A program made the translations under genes and the position numbers. DNA of 64,000 bases, from NCBI RefSeq assembly GCF_021729035.1, contig NZ_JAJSAP010000008.1, positions 104,314 through 168,313 on the forward strand, given 5' to 3'. The notes beneath the pieces are model-generated. The model saw only the letters and a list, made by a program, of their open reading frames with translations. It made no database searches and had not been told where the DNA came from. Origin of the DNA: Microbulbifer sediminum (GTDB taxonomy: Bacteria > Pseudomonadota > Gammaproteobacteria > Pseudomonadales > Cellvibrionaceae). Positions 18,336 to 27,192 of the stretch are shown in pieces (position 1 is the first letter of the stretch; every line of letters starts with the position of its first letter).

Positions 18336-20527
18336 ATAGCGAGAGCGTAGTTGAGCACGACCAGTCAGAGACAACCAGCCGTAACACACAGTTGGACTTT
18401 CGACCATGGTTGGAAGCAATTGTTACAGTATCCCGTCATTACCGGCTGGACTGCTCGGCAGAGAATATACGGATAGCCGCCGAGTGGGGAGGGAACGAAA
18501 GTGTCGAACTTGTGCTGAGACAGATGGCACGCCAGGCTGGGCTTACTATCAAGTTTTCAACATTTGACCAGTTCGACCTGAGCCCCTGGCGCCTGCCAGT
18601 GGTACTTCAGTTAGACGACGGACAGGTCGGTGTGGTCGAGACAATCGGAAGGAACGGAGTCCTCGGCATTGTTTGGTGCGGTGACCAGGGCCTGGAAAGT
18701 CATACCAGTGTTGACAAGATTGCTGGAAATATCCGCCACCTGGTGATCCTGCGTCCCAGGAAAACACTCAGTGATGTCAGGGTGGACGACTACATCAAGC
18801 CAGACAACCGGCATTGGTTCCGGAAAATCATACTGAAGGATATCAGGCCTTACGGTCATGTGATGTTGGCCACTACTGTGGCAAACACGCTGGCCCTCTC
18901 CGGAATACTGTTTGCAAAGCAGGTCTATGACCGGGTTATCCCGGCGGAATCCATGTCGACCCTTTATGTACTGTTCAGTGGCGTTCTGCTGGCGATCATC
19001 TTTGATTTTACCATGCGGGTAATGCGGGTAAGGATCACTGACCTCCTGGGGAAGCGAGCTGATATTCGTGTCTCTGACCTTGTGTTCGGGCATGCGGTAA
19101 GGCTGCGGAACTCAGCAAAGCCCAAATCGACAGGCACATTTATTTCCCAGCTTCGGGAGTTGGAGCGCGTGCGCGACATGGTTACTTCGACCACTATCCT
19201 CGCAATCGCGGACATGCCATTCTTTTTCCTTTTCCTGCTGGTTCTGTGGGTCATAGCCGGTCCCCTCGTTCTGATCCCGCTATTCGCCATGCTCTTGCTC
19301 GTAATACCGGGGCTCCTTGTCCAGAAGAAGCTGGCGAGGTTGTCTGGTGAAGCGATGCGTGAATCCTCATTGCGCAACGGCATGCTTGTAGAGACAGTGC
19401 AGGGGATGGAGGATATAAAGACCCTTCAGGCGGAGCACAGGTTCCAGCGTCAATGGAACCACTTTAATGCTGTCACTGCGGACTCGAACCTCAAGCTGAG
19501 ATATCTCACCAGTAAGCTGGTGACCTGGACCCACAATGTCCAGTCGTCTGTCTTTGCGCTGACTGTGTTGTTCGGGGCGCCCATGGTGATGAACGGAACC
19601 ATGACAACTGGTGCGCTTGTGGCTGCCTCGATCCTCAGTTCGCGGATGATGTCCCCAATGTCCAATATCACCCAGGTGCTCAGCCGCTGGCAAATGGCCA
19701 AGTATGCCCTTGAGGGGATCGACAATATCATGAATCTCCCGGTCGACCAGCCAGAGGGGAGTAAGCGCGTACACAAAGCCTCTATTAGCGGTGAATACGA
19801 ATTCCACAATGCGGAATTCAAGTACGATGCTGAACAGAATGTACCGGCGTTAATCATATCGGACCTGACGATAAAACCGGGGGAGAAAGTTGCATTACTC
19901 GGAAAAAATGGTGCAGGGAAGTCGACTCTTCTCCAGGCGCTTTCCGGAATACTGGAGGCCAGTGCGGGGACAGCAAACCTTGACGGAGTTTCAATAGCGC
20001 ACATTGATCCGGCTGATGTCAGGAGAGACGTAGGCCTCCTGAGCCAGGGATCGGGACTCTTCCACGGGACATTGCGCGAGAACCTGACCTTAGGCGCACC
20101 GAATGCAACGGATGATGAAATTATCTGGGCACTGGAGATGTCCGGAGCCCTCGATATGGTGAGAAACATGCCTAAAGGGCTGGATCATATGGTGTTGGAA
20201 GGTGGCGCAGGGCTTTCCGGTGGGCAAAAGCAATCACTCTTGTTATCGAGACTATTGATAAGGCAGCCACAGGTCCTTCTCCTGGATGAACCCACAGCAT
20301 CCCTGGATGAAGCCTCTGAAAGGCGGTTTATCGATAACCTTTCGGCCTGGGCCAAAAAACGGACGCTGGTGCTTGCGACCCACAGGGTAAGTACGCTCCG
20401 GCTAGTGGATCGCATCCTGGTTATCGATAGGGGCAGGATTGTAATGGATGGCCAGAAGGAGGCGGTAATGGAGAAATTATCCCGATCTGATCGGCAGGTG
20501 GCCAAGGATCGAGAGCAGGTGACATGA
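18332..20527 (+). CDS. type I secretion ABC transporter with degenerate C39-like domain (LapB/LssB type)
   Basis: A 731-residue inner-membrane exporter. Residues about 15-140 form a peptidase-C39-like domain without the catalytic Cys or His, so it should bind rather than cut its substrate. Six transmembrane helices lie around 170-450 (HVMLATTVANTLALSGILFAKQVYDR, TLYVLFSGVLLAIIFDF, ADMPFFFLFLLVLWVIAGPL). The ATPase domain has Walker A GKNGAGKST (about 522-530), the signature LSGGQKQS (about 627) and Walker B VLLLDEPTASLD. This layout matches transporters of giant adhesins such as LapA. The start is a TTG with GGAGGTGTTGCC upstream, overlapping the TolC stop. Confidence 0.94.
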   Translation: MNSESVVEHDQSETTSRNTQLDFRPWLEAIVTVSRHYRLDCSAENIRIAAEWGGNESVELVLRQMARQAGLTIKFSTFDQFDLSPWRLPVVLQLDDGQVGVVETIGRNGVLGIVWCGDQGLESHTSVDKIAGNIRHLVILRPRKTLSDVRVDDYIKPDNRHWFRKIILKDIRPYGHVMLATTVANTLALSGILFAKQVYDRVIPAESMSTLYVLFSGVLLAIIFDFTMRVMRVRITDLLGKRADIRVSDLVFGHAVRLRNSAKPKSTGTFISQLRELERVRDMVTSTTILAIADMPFFFLFLLVLWVIAGPLVLIPLFAMLLLVIPGLLVQKKLARLSGEAMRESSLRNGMLVETVQGMEDIKTLQAEHRFQRQWNHFNAVTADSNLKLRYLTSKLVTWTHNVQSSVFALTVLFGAPMVMNGTMTTGALVAASILSSRMMSPMSNITQVLSRWQMAKYALEGIDNIMNLPVDQPEGSKRVHKASISGEYEFHNAEFKYDAEQNVPALIISDLTIKPGEKVALLGKNGAGKSTLLQALSGILEASAGTANLDGVSIAHIDPADVRRDVGLLSQGSGLFHGTLRENLTLGAPNATDDEIIWALEMSGALDMVRNMPKGLDHMVLEGGAGLSGGQKQSLLLSRLLIRQPQVLLLDEPTASLDEASERRFIDNLSAWAKKRTLVLATHRVSTLRLVDRILVIDRGRIVMDGQKEAVMEKLSRSDRQVAKDREQVT

Positions 20528-21795
20528 TGATTGTGGGGGCAAAAGGTAGCCGGCTAAATCCCTCTGGCAGTGAAGGTTTAGGTTCCCGTACTAAATCTAT
20601 CCCTCTCCTGGATGCGGACTACCAGGCCGGCGAGAATCAGTATGACGAGCATGACGAGTCAACACTGATCAACTCAAGGCGCGTTGTCTGGGTCTTCTTT
20701 CTCCTGCTGGCCGGGCTTATCTGCTGGTCCTACTTCGCCAAGGTTGACGAAGTCTCATCCGGTAGCGGTAAGGTGGTGCCAACCTCACGTGAGCAGGTCA
20801 TACAGTCGCTCGAAGGGGGTATCCTTGCTGATCTCAAGGTCAGTGAAGGAGATATCGTCGAACGGGGGCAAGTCCTGGCACAGCTCGACCCCACAAAAGT
20901 ACGCTCGAATGTAGAGGAAAGTTACGCTCGCTACCGTGCAGCCATAGCAAGTGTGGCGAGGCTGACAGCGGAGGTCAATGGTACGGACCTGGACTTTCCG
21001 AGAGAACTTGATTCCCATGATGAACTGAAGGCAAAAGAGCGAAAACTATACAAGACACGAAAAAACAGCCTCGAGGAGTCGCTTCGCGGTGTCAGGGAGT
21101 CACTTGACCTGGTTGAGAAGGAGCTATCAATAACCCGTTCGCTGGTCAGTTCCGGCGCTGCAAGCAATGTCGAAGTCCTGCGCCTGAGCAGGCAAAAATC
21201 AGAACTTAAGCTGAAAATCCGGGAAATCAGGTCCGAGTATATGGTTCGGGCCCGCGAGGAGCTGGCCACGGTCAGTGCTGAGGCAGAAGCCCTGTCCTCG
21301 GTAATTGAAGGGCGATCGGACTCCCTGACGCGATTGACGTTGAGGTCACCGGTAAGAGGCATCGTAAAGGATATTGAAGTCACTACGATTGGCGGCGTCC
21401 TTCCGCCCAATGGCCGCCTGATGGAAATCGTTCCCCTGGATGACAAGCTATTGATCGAAGCACGTATATCTCCACGAGATATCGCGTTCATTCACCCTGG
21501 ACAGTCGGCCAAAGTAAAGATTACGGCGTACGATTACTCTATTTATGGGGGACTGGAGGGAAAGGTGACGACCATTTCACCCGACACGATCCAGGATGAG
21601 ATAAACCGGGATGAATACTACTACCGCGTCTATATCCTTACCCAATCCGATGCCCTGATCAACAAGGATGGCAATCGCTTTCCAATTGTTCCAGGAATGG
21701 TTGCATCGGTTGATGTAAAAACCGGGTCAAAGACGATTTTTGACTACCTTGTTAAACCCATTAACAAAGCCAGCGAAGCCCTCAGGGAGCGCTGA
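20524..21795 (+). CDS. HlyD-family periplasmic adaptor of the type I secretion system
   Basis: A 423-residue membrane-fusion protein. After a polar N terminus there is one transmembrane helix (VVWVFFLLLAGLICWSYFAKV, residues about 54-74), then EVSSGSGKVVPTSREQVIQS and GGILADLKVSEGDIVERGQVL (lipoyl-like half), a long coiled coil (about 120-260), the second lipoyl half (LRSPVRGIVKDIEVTTIGGVL) and the C-terminal beta domain (PGMVASVDVKTGSKTIFDYLVKP). It bridges the ABC transporter and TolC. Its ATGATG start overlaps the ABC stop. Confidence 0.95.
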   Translation: MMIVGAKGSRLNPSGSEGLGSRTKSIPLLDADYQAGENQYDEHDESTLINSRRVVWVFFLLLAGLICWSYFAKVDEVSSGSGKVVPTSREQVIQSLEGGILADLKVSEGDIVERGQVLAQLDPTKVRSNVEESYARYRAAIASVARLTAEVNGTDLDFPRELDSHDELKAKERKLYKTRKNSLEESLRGVRESLDLVEKELSITRSLVSSGAASNVEVLRLSRQKSELKLKIREIRSEYMVRAREELATVSAEAEALSSVIEGRSDSLTRLTLRSPVRGIVKDIEVTTIGGVLPPNGRLMEIVPLDDKLLIEARISPRDIAFIHPGQSAKVKITAYDYSIYGGLEGKVTTISPDTIQDEINRDEYYYRVYILTQSDALINKDGNRFPIVPGMVASVDVKTGSKTIFDYLVKPINKASEALRER

Positions 21796-21848
21796 GCAAG
21801 CTGTGGCTGCACTGTGGTTAGGAGTGGGTTTTCCAGGATCGGAGCTTG

Positions 21849-22757
21849 ATGGTTATGAAGTTCTTATTGCTGGCAGGGGTTTTTCTCCTGTTGATGTGGG
21901 TCGTCGTCAACTTTTCCTGGGGACAGACCCGGCAGGTTACGCTCACGGCGGAAGTGGTTGTACACAACCGTTCGGATGTCGATATCAAGGGATATACCCA
22001 TCGCCTCTCGGTTCCCCTAAGCGATCATATGCAGCAGCGGCTGCTCAGTGTCCGCTATGACTATCCAGAAGCCCTGAAGCGAAAGAGCCACAGACTTGGC
22101 AATGGTGAGTATGTCGAAATGGTATGGGATATTCCGGCTGGCAAGACGTCGACTCGCCGGGTGGAGTTCGACCTGGAAATAACCAGGTATGATTTCCATA
22201 AGGACACTCCTGTTCACGATTCACCACCACCTGATGAATATCTTCAACCGAGAAAGTATATCGAGTCTGACGCCGAGCCCATTCGCAAGCTTGCCACACA
22301 TATTCGCAGCACGTTCGACACTGATGAAGATCGTCTGAGAGCGGCATTTCTGACTCCACAGCAACTACTTGAATACGATGTGCAGTCTACAAAGGGTGCG
22401 CTTTATGCGGTCAATGAAGGAGAGGGGGACTGTACGGAGTATGCCGCCCTGTTTGTTGCTCTTGCCAGGGCTATGGGTTATCCGGCCAGGATTACCTCTG
22501 AATTTTTAATGACATCAAAGACAGAGTTCAGTCAGCCAAACCATCATGCCGCGGAAGTGTATATCGACGGACGCTGGATACCTGTGGACCCAAACCTGGC
22601 CTTGGACTCCCGTTTTGGCTACGGCTTCGGCATTGGTGGAAAGGATAAAATTGTGCTAAATCGCGATTTCACCTGGGTATGGTCAAACTTATGGCCCAGG
22701 GAGCTGCGGGGGAAGAGAGACCAGGTGGATGTAAATATCCGCTGGCGCGTGAAGTGA
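21849..22757 (+). CDS. membrane-anchored transglutaminase-like protein
   Basis: A 302-residue protein with an N-terminal membrane anchor (FLLLAGVFLLLMWVVVNFSW) and a transglutaminase-fold domain. The triad is intact: Cys195 in EGDCTEYAALFVALARAMGYPARI, His233 in NHHAAEVYIDGRWIPVDP and Asp247. The middle part (about 25-130) is a beta-rich domain often found before such folds. These proteins can be proteases, amidases or cross-linking enzymes; which applies is not visible. Given its likely periplasmic side and its place between the exporter (53 bases upstream) and the ATP-grasp genes (18 bases downstream), it may process or cross-link the secreted Asp-rich chain. ATG 21849 or 21855 is the start; GGAG precedes both. 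Confidence 0.88.
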   Translation: MVMKFLLLAGVFLLLMWVVVNFSWGQTRQVTLTAEVVVHNRSDVDIKGYTHRLSVPLSDHMQQRLLSVRYDYPEALKRKSHRLGNGEYVEMVWDIPAGKTSTRRVEFDLEITRYDFHKDTPVHDSPPPDEYLQPRKYIESDAEPIRKLATHIRSTFDTDEDRLRAAFLTPQQLLEYDVQSTKGALYAVNEGEGDCTEYAALFVALARAMGYPARITSEFLMTSKTEFSQPNHHAAEVYIDGRWIPVDPNLALDSRFGYGFGIGGKDKIVLNRDFTWVWSNLWPRELRGKRDQVDVNIRWRVK

Positions 22758-22775
22758 TATTTCGAGGGTTCTCAA

Positions 22776-24758
22776 ATGTTTGATCATGTCCCTGTCGGTA
22801 CCGATAAACTTTTTGAAGTGGAAAACGATTTCTCGGAATCACCGCTTATGGAGAGAGAGGGCGATATTGCAACTGCATTAATCAGTGCAGAGGCAGAGCG
22901 GCAGAATTTCGAGGTGAAGCGATATAAAAAGCTCGTCTATGATGTCTTGTATAACAACAATCGCGTAACCTTCCTCCAGAACAGTCCGGAAAACTCTGCA
23001 GTATACAGTTATTGTGCGAGGCAGAAACATATCGCCAAGGAGCTCATGGCAAGGCAGGGAGTGCCGGTTCCGGAGGGAAAGGTATTTGAAGATGTGGAGG
23101 CCGCATGGAATTACATTGAGTCCTGTGATGCTGGCATGGTGCTGAAGCCCCTGGATCGCGCTTACGGATCGGGAGTAACCACAGATGTCAGAACCAGGGA
23201 GCACTTCCTCGAGGCCTGGGGGTATGCCCGGGAGTATGGGCGGGAAGTGCTTGTAGAGAAGTGCATAAAGGGCTATGACCTTCGTGTAGTGGTTGTAGGC
23301 GGGCAAGCGATAGCTGCACTATCGAGGATTCCGGCGCATGTCATCGGTGATGGGCAGAGCACCATACAGGAACTGGTTGACCGTAAGAATCTACAGCGCG
23401 AGAAAAATCCCTCCTTACAGATTGACCTGATTACCCGGTTTGACCTGCTGAAGCATAACGGCCGTTCACTCGACGATGTCCCCGGAAAGGGTGAATATGT
23501 GCAGTTGACCAGTGTGGCAAACACCTCTGCCGGCGGGGATGCTGTGCAGCTTTTGCATCTGGTACCCCAGGAGGTCGTAAAGATCGCGGAAAAAGCTGCC
23601 CGTTGCTTCCCCGGGCTCACCCAGACGGGCGTGGACCTCATGGTCGATGATCGGGGCGATGAGGTGCTTTCCCACGTAATCGAAATCAATTCCAACCCGG
23701 GCATCTGTGATGCTGTGTTCCCCAGTTATGGTAGCCCCGTGAATGTTCCGGGGAAGCTTCTGCGCCATGTTTTTTCCACTGCCCGGCGGGAAAGAGCGGA
23801 TATTACTGAAGGTGGAGTCGTACCAGCATCGCCGTATGTTTTCGCTCCTCGTCTCCGTGTTCGTGCCACTGGTGAGAGTGAGCAGGTGGCTTATATAGAG
23901 CAGGCTGCAATTTTGGCAAATCTCAGCGTATCCCATATATCCCCTTATGTCTTCGAAGTGTCAGATGGTACTGGCGAAGTGCTGTTCTACCAGGGGATGC
24001 CTGACAGGACTAACATTATTTCGAGAAAAGTCTCCAGGGACAGGAAGTGGCTCAAGGAGATCCTGTCGGAAGCCGGGCTTGACAATAGCGGTCCGAGAAC
24101 CGATACGCGTCAACTGTGCCAGTACCGACTGATAGTGATTAATGGCAAGGTTGTAGCCGGCATTGATGGCGGGGCTTATACCGGAGAAGGCAACACGGCG
24201 GGAAAGTACGTTGACCAGAGAAGGGATATCACCGAGTCGATACACCCTGGCTTTGTAAAGGCCGCACTGGAAGGCGTAAAGGCGACATTCAGTCCTTATT
24301 TCGCTGGCGTGGACGTGCTTGCGGAGGATATAGAGCTTTCACCAGGCGAGCAATCGTGGCAGGTTTTGGACGTCATGTGTAATCCCAATTTTGTGCTCCA
24401 TCACTATCCATCTGAGGGTGTTGGCCGTGATATTGCCGGTGCCTTGCTGAGGTCACTTTTCCCTAACGCAGATTGGGGATGTACTACGGATCGCTGTGTT
24501 TATGTCGTAGTGAAGGGCAGGGTCCAGGGTGTGGGCTATAGGGACTGGGTACAGAGGGAAGCTGTTCGCCATGGTGTTCAGGGATGGGTCCGGAATCTTC
24601 CGCATGGTGATGTGGAGATATTTCTCAATGGACCCCCGGCGGCTGTGGCTAGCCTGCTCACGCTCTGTGAGGAAGGTCCAGTTCGAGCAAGGGTCTCTGA
24701 AATCTCGGTAAAGGAGTATGGGCCAATGAATCAGCGTGCATTCCTTGTGTACCGATAG
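22776..24758 (+). CDS. CphA-like ATP-grasp ligase with degenerate second ATP-grasp half and acylphosphatase domain (paralogue 1)
   Basis: A 660-residue protein. Residues about 30-330 form an ATP-grasp domain most like that of cyanophycin synthetase: KELMARQGVPVPEG, glycine-rich loop KPLDRAYGSGVTT (about 122-134), RIPAHVIGDGQSTIQELVD, KGEYVQLTSVANTSAGGDA and the metal site EINSNPG (about 302-308). Residues about 350-565 repeat the same pattern (FEVSDGTGEVLFYQGMPD matches YDVLYNNNRVTFLQNSPE) but lack the ATP-binding subdomain and the metal Glu (DVMCNPNF). Residues about 570-660 are an acylphosphatase domain with both catalytic residues, Arg589 (VQGVGYRDW) and Asn607 (GWVRN). ATP-grasp ligases make amide bonds through acyl phosphates; the Asp-rich repeat protein encoded upstream is a candidate substrate, which is inference. 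GAGGG lies eight bases before the start. Confidence 0.87.
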   Translation: MFDHVPVGTDKLFEVENDFSESPLMEREGDIATALISAEAERQNFEVKRYKKLVYDVLYNNNRVTFLQNSPENSAVYSYCARQKHIAKELMARQGVPVPEGKVFEDVEAAWNYIESCDAGMVLKPLDRAYGSGVTTDVRTREHFLEAWGYAREYGREVLVEKCIKGYDLRVVVVGGQAIAALSRIPAHVIGDGQSTIQELVDRKNLQREKNPSLQIDLITRFDLLKHNGRSLDDVPGKGEYVQLTSVANTSAGGDAVQLLHLVPQEVVKIAEKAARCFPGLTQTGVDLMVDDRGDEVLSHVIEINSNPGICDAVFPSYGSPVNVPGKLLRHVFSTARRERADITEGGVVPASPYVFAPRLRVRATGESEQVAYIEQAAILANLSVSHISPYVFEVSDGTGEVLFYQGMPDRTNIISRKVSRDRKWLKEILSEAGLDNSGPRTDTRQLCQYRLIVINGKVVAGIDGGAYTGEGNTAGKYVDQRRDITESIHPGFVKAALEGVKATFSPYFAGVDVLAEDIELSPGEQSWQVLDVMCNPNFVLHHYPSEGVGRDIAGALLRSLFPNADWGCTTDRCVYVVVKGRVQGVGYRDWVQREAVRHGVQGWVRNLPHGDVEIFLNGPPAAVASLLTLCEEGPVRARVSEISVKEYGPMNQRAFLVYR

Positions 24759-25182
24759 GCGATGACGCGTCAATATTAATGTGTTATCCGGGGCTTTTCT
24801 TATACTCGTGTAATCGTGACTGGTCTTCGCGGCCACAGTTATTCAGCGCCTTTTAGCTATCGTTCAGGCGGGAACCCTATGTGGTTCCTTCAGGCTGAAA
24901 CGGTTTCTATTTACAAGAGGAGTTGCGCGATCCCTTTGTCAGGTGGTGAATGGCGGTTAACGGAATGTTTCCCGACCAAGCCCAGGTAAAATACCGGGTT
25001 ATTGTGTCTATATTTACCGGTAACACAACTCAAAACTTGTGCATTATCAATAGACCGAGAGATCGCTTTAGCTTGAATTCGAGGAGGAATTGACGGATAT
25101 AGGGTGCTGGTGTATCTCTGCATTGCGCCGGGGTCGCCGCGTGAATTCCCTAGAATGGTTAACTTACCTGAGGATGGCTTAG
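24759..25182. other. intergenic region between the two ATP-grasp paralogues
   Basis: A 424-base gap with no gene I can support. It contains a small hairpin (GGAACC 24871-24876 with GGTTCC 24883-24888) and a perfect palindrome TTACCGGTAA (25014-25023). It probably carries a separate promoter for the second paralogue. No terminator with a T run is visible. Confidence 0.5.
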
Positions 25183-27171
25183 ATGCTTGTACAGATACCG
25201 CAGGCTGCCGACAAGCTGTTTTCCATTGAAAACGACTACGAGAGCTCCCCGTTTCACCAGAGAGATGGCAATATTTCAATTTCGCTGATCAGTTTTGAGG
25301 CGCAGCGGCTGGGATTTCAGGTAAATCTGTACAAAAAAATGGTTTTCGACGTCGTCTACCAGGGTAGGCGTGTCGCATTTCTACAGAACAGCCCTGAGAA
25401 TTCTGCTGTATATACGTTTTGCGCAAAAAACAAGAGTATCGCAAAGCGTCTCCTCCAGAGGGATGGTGTGAAGGTCGCCGAAGGCCTGGAATTCGAAGAC
25501 AGGGATTCAGCGCTGCGGTATTTTGAGTCCTGTAATTGGCCTGTTGTCATAAAACCAGTCAATAAATCCCATGGAACAGGTGTGACTACCGGCGTGGGTT
25601 CTCGTGATCATTTTATGGATGCCTGGGATTATGCAAGCCGGTTTTCCAGTAGAGTTATCGTTGAGAAACACCTGAGCGGCTATGACTTGCGCGTTATCGT
25701 AGTCGGGGGAGTGGTAGTATCTGCCTACGCCAGGTTGCCTGCCAGCGTTATTGGTGATGGGAAAAGTACGATTCGTGAGCTTGTGGATAGCAAGAATCGG
25801 CAAAGGATGAAAAACCCCTCCGCAAGCATTTCCTTGATCAGGCGCTTCGACTTTCTCGAACAAAGTGGCAGGTCTCTTGGAGAGGTCCCGGGTGCAGGGG
25901 AGTATGTTCAGTTGGCGAGCGTAGCCAATATCTCTGCAGGAGGTGACGCAGTACAGATTATTGAGTTTTTGGGCGGTAGTGTGCTGGATACTGCCCTGAA
26001 AGCCGCCGCTTGCTTCCCTGGGTTGGCCCAGGTAGGCGTTGACCTTATTGTGGATGAAAGCAAAGAGCAGGTGACAGCGGAGGTGATCGAAATTAATGGG
26101 AACCCTTCAGTTTCCAGTTCAGTCTTCCCGAGTTACGGCCGCCCAGTAAACCTACCAGAAAGGCTTTTGAAGTTTGCTTTTAGCAGTGCGCGCGCTGGAG
26201 CGAAGACGCTGGATGACCTGTTTTGCGCAGCGAGGCCGTATATCCTGGGAGAAGGGGTCAGAAAGTTTGCCACAGGTACGCATCCGCAGAGAGACCTGAT
26301 CAGCCAGGCAGCTTATGCAGCCAATCTCCGAGTCAATAAAATCGATGATCTGGTATTTGAAATAACTGATGATTGCCATCGCGTAGTGTTCTACAAGGGC
26401 ATTCCAGACCTTACCAGCGTGGTGTCACTGAAAATATGCCGTGATCGTAACTGGGTCAGGGAGGTGATAGGGGACGCAGGGGTCGTGAGCGGGAGGCAGC
26501 CGAGCGATTTGCTGGTGCTTTGTCAATATCGCATGTTGATGATTGATGGTCGTTTCATTGCCTGTGTCTTTGGTGGTCCCCATCCCGGTAACGCTAATGA
26601 TGCATGTAATTACAGGGAGTTCCGGCGCGATGTTACTGATCTTGTTCACCCCGGATTTGTGGATATTGCCTGTCGCTCGGTTGAGGCAGTATTTTCCCCC
26701 TATCTTGCAGGAGTCGATGTGATCGCTTCAGACATCGCTGCTCCGCCAGGGAGCCAGGCCTGGCGGGTCGATGCTGTTGTCTGTAATCCCAGCCTGGCAT
26801 TGCACCACTTTCCTACCCAGGGGATTGGTCGGGATGTGGCAGGTTCCATGATCCAGTCACTCTTTCCTGAGGCAGTGTCAAATCCTGTGTCTCCTCGCAG
26901 TGTGCACGCAGTGATATGTGGTGATGTGCAAGGGATCGGTTATGGAAAGTGGTTAAAGCGTAAGGCTGTATTACATGGCCTGTCCGGCTGGGTACGTAAC
27001 AGGGCCGATGGTAACGTTGAAATGTTACTGGAAGGAAGCCCCGCGTCCATCGAGTCCATCATGCAGCTTGCCAGGACCGGTCATTCCCAGGCACGGGTTG
27101 CGAGTATCCAGGTAGAGGATCACCCTCAGGTCACTCAGTTTAATTTCACCATGCAACGCCAGGATCAATGA
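25183..27171 (+). CDS. CphA-like ATP-grasp ligase with degenerate second half and inactive acylphosphatase domain (paralogue 2)
   Basis: A 662-residue paralogue of the upstream protein, colinear along its whole length. The first ATP-grasp domain keeps its key segments: KRLLQRDGVKVAEG, KPVNKSHGTGVTT, RLPASVIGDGKSTIRELVD, GEYVQLASVANISAGGDA and EINGNPS. The second half again lacks the ATP loop (ITDDCHRVVFYKGIPD; VVCNPSLALHHFPTQGIGRD). In the C-terminal acylphosphatase domain the phosphate-binding Arg is replaced by Gly588 (VQGIGYGKW), while Asn606 (GWVRN) remains, so hydrolysis should be lost. The pair may work as a heteromer or on two different bonds. GAGGA lies about nine bases before the ATG. 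G+C is low here (24 of 60 at 25381-25440). Confidence 0.87.
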   Translation: MLVQIPQAADKLFSIENDYESSPFHQRDGNISISLISFEAQRLGFQVNLYKKMVFDVVYQGRRVAFLQNSPENSAVYTFCAKNKSIAKRLLQRDGVKVAEGLEFEDRDSALRYFESCNWPVVIKPVNKSHGTGVTTGVGSRDHFMDAWDYASRFSSRVIVEKHLSGYDLRVIVVGGVVVSAYARLPASVIGDGKSTIRELVDSKNRQRMKNPSASISLIRRFDFLEQSGRSLGEVPGAGEYVQLASVANISAGGDAVQIIEFLGGSVLDTALKAAACFPGLAQVGVDLIVDESKEQVTAEVIEINGNPSVSSSVFPSYGRPVNLPERLLKFAFSSARAGAKTLDDLFCAARPYILGEGVRKFATGTHPQRDLISQAAYAANLRVNKIDDLVFEITDDCHRVVFYKGIPDLTSVVSLKICRDRNWVREVIGDAGVVSGRQPSDLLVLCQYRMLMIDGRFIACVFGGPHPGNANDACNYREFRRDVTDLVHPGFVDIACRSVEAVFSPYLAGVDVIASDIAAPPGSQAWRVDAVVCNPSLALHHFPTQGIGRDVAGSMIQSLFPEAVSNPVSPRSVHAVICGDVQGIGYGKWLKRKAVLHGLSGWVRNRADGNVEMLLEGSPASIESIMQLARTGHSQARVASIQVEDHPQVTQFNFTMQRQDQ

Positions 27172-27192
27172 TAGCAATTCAGGCAATTCATC

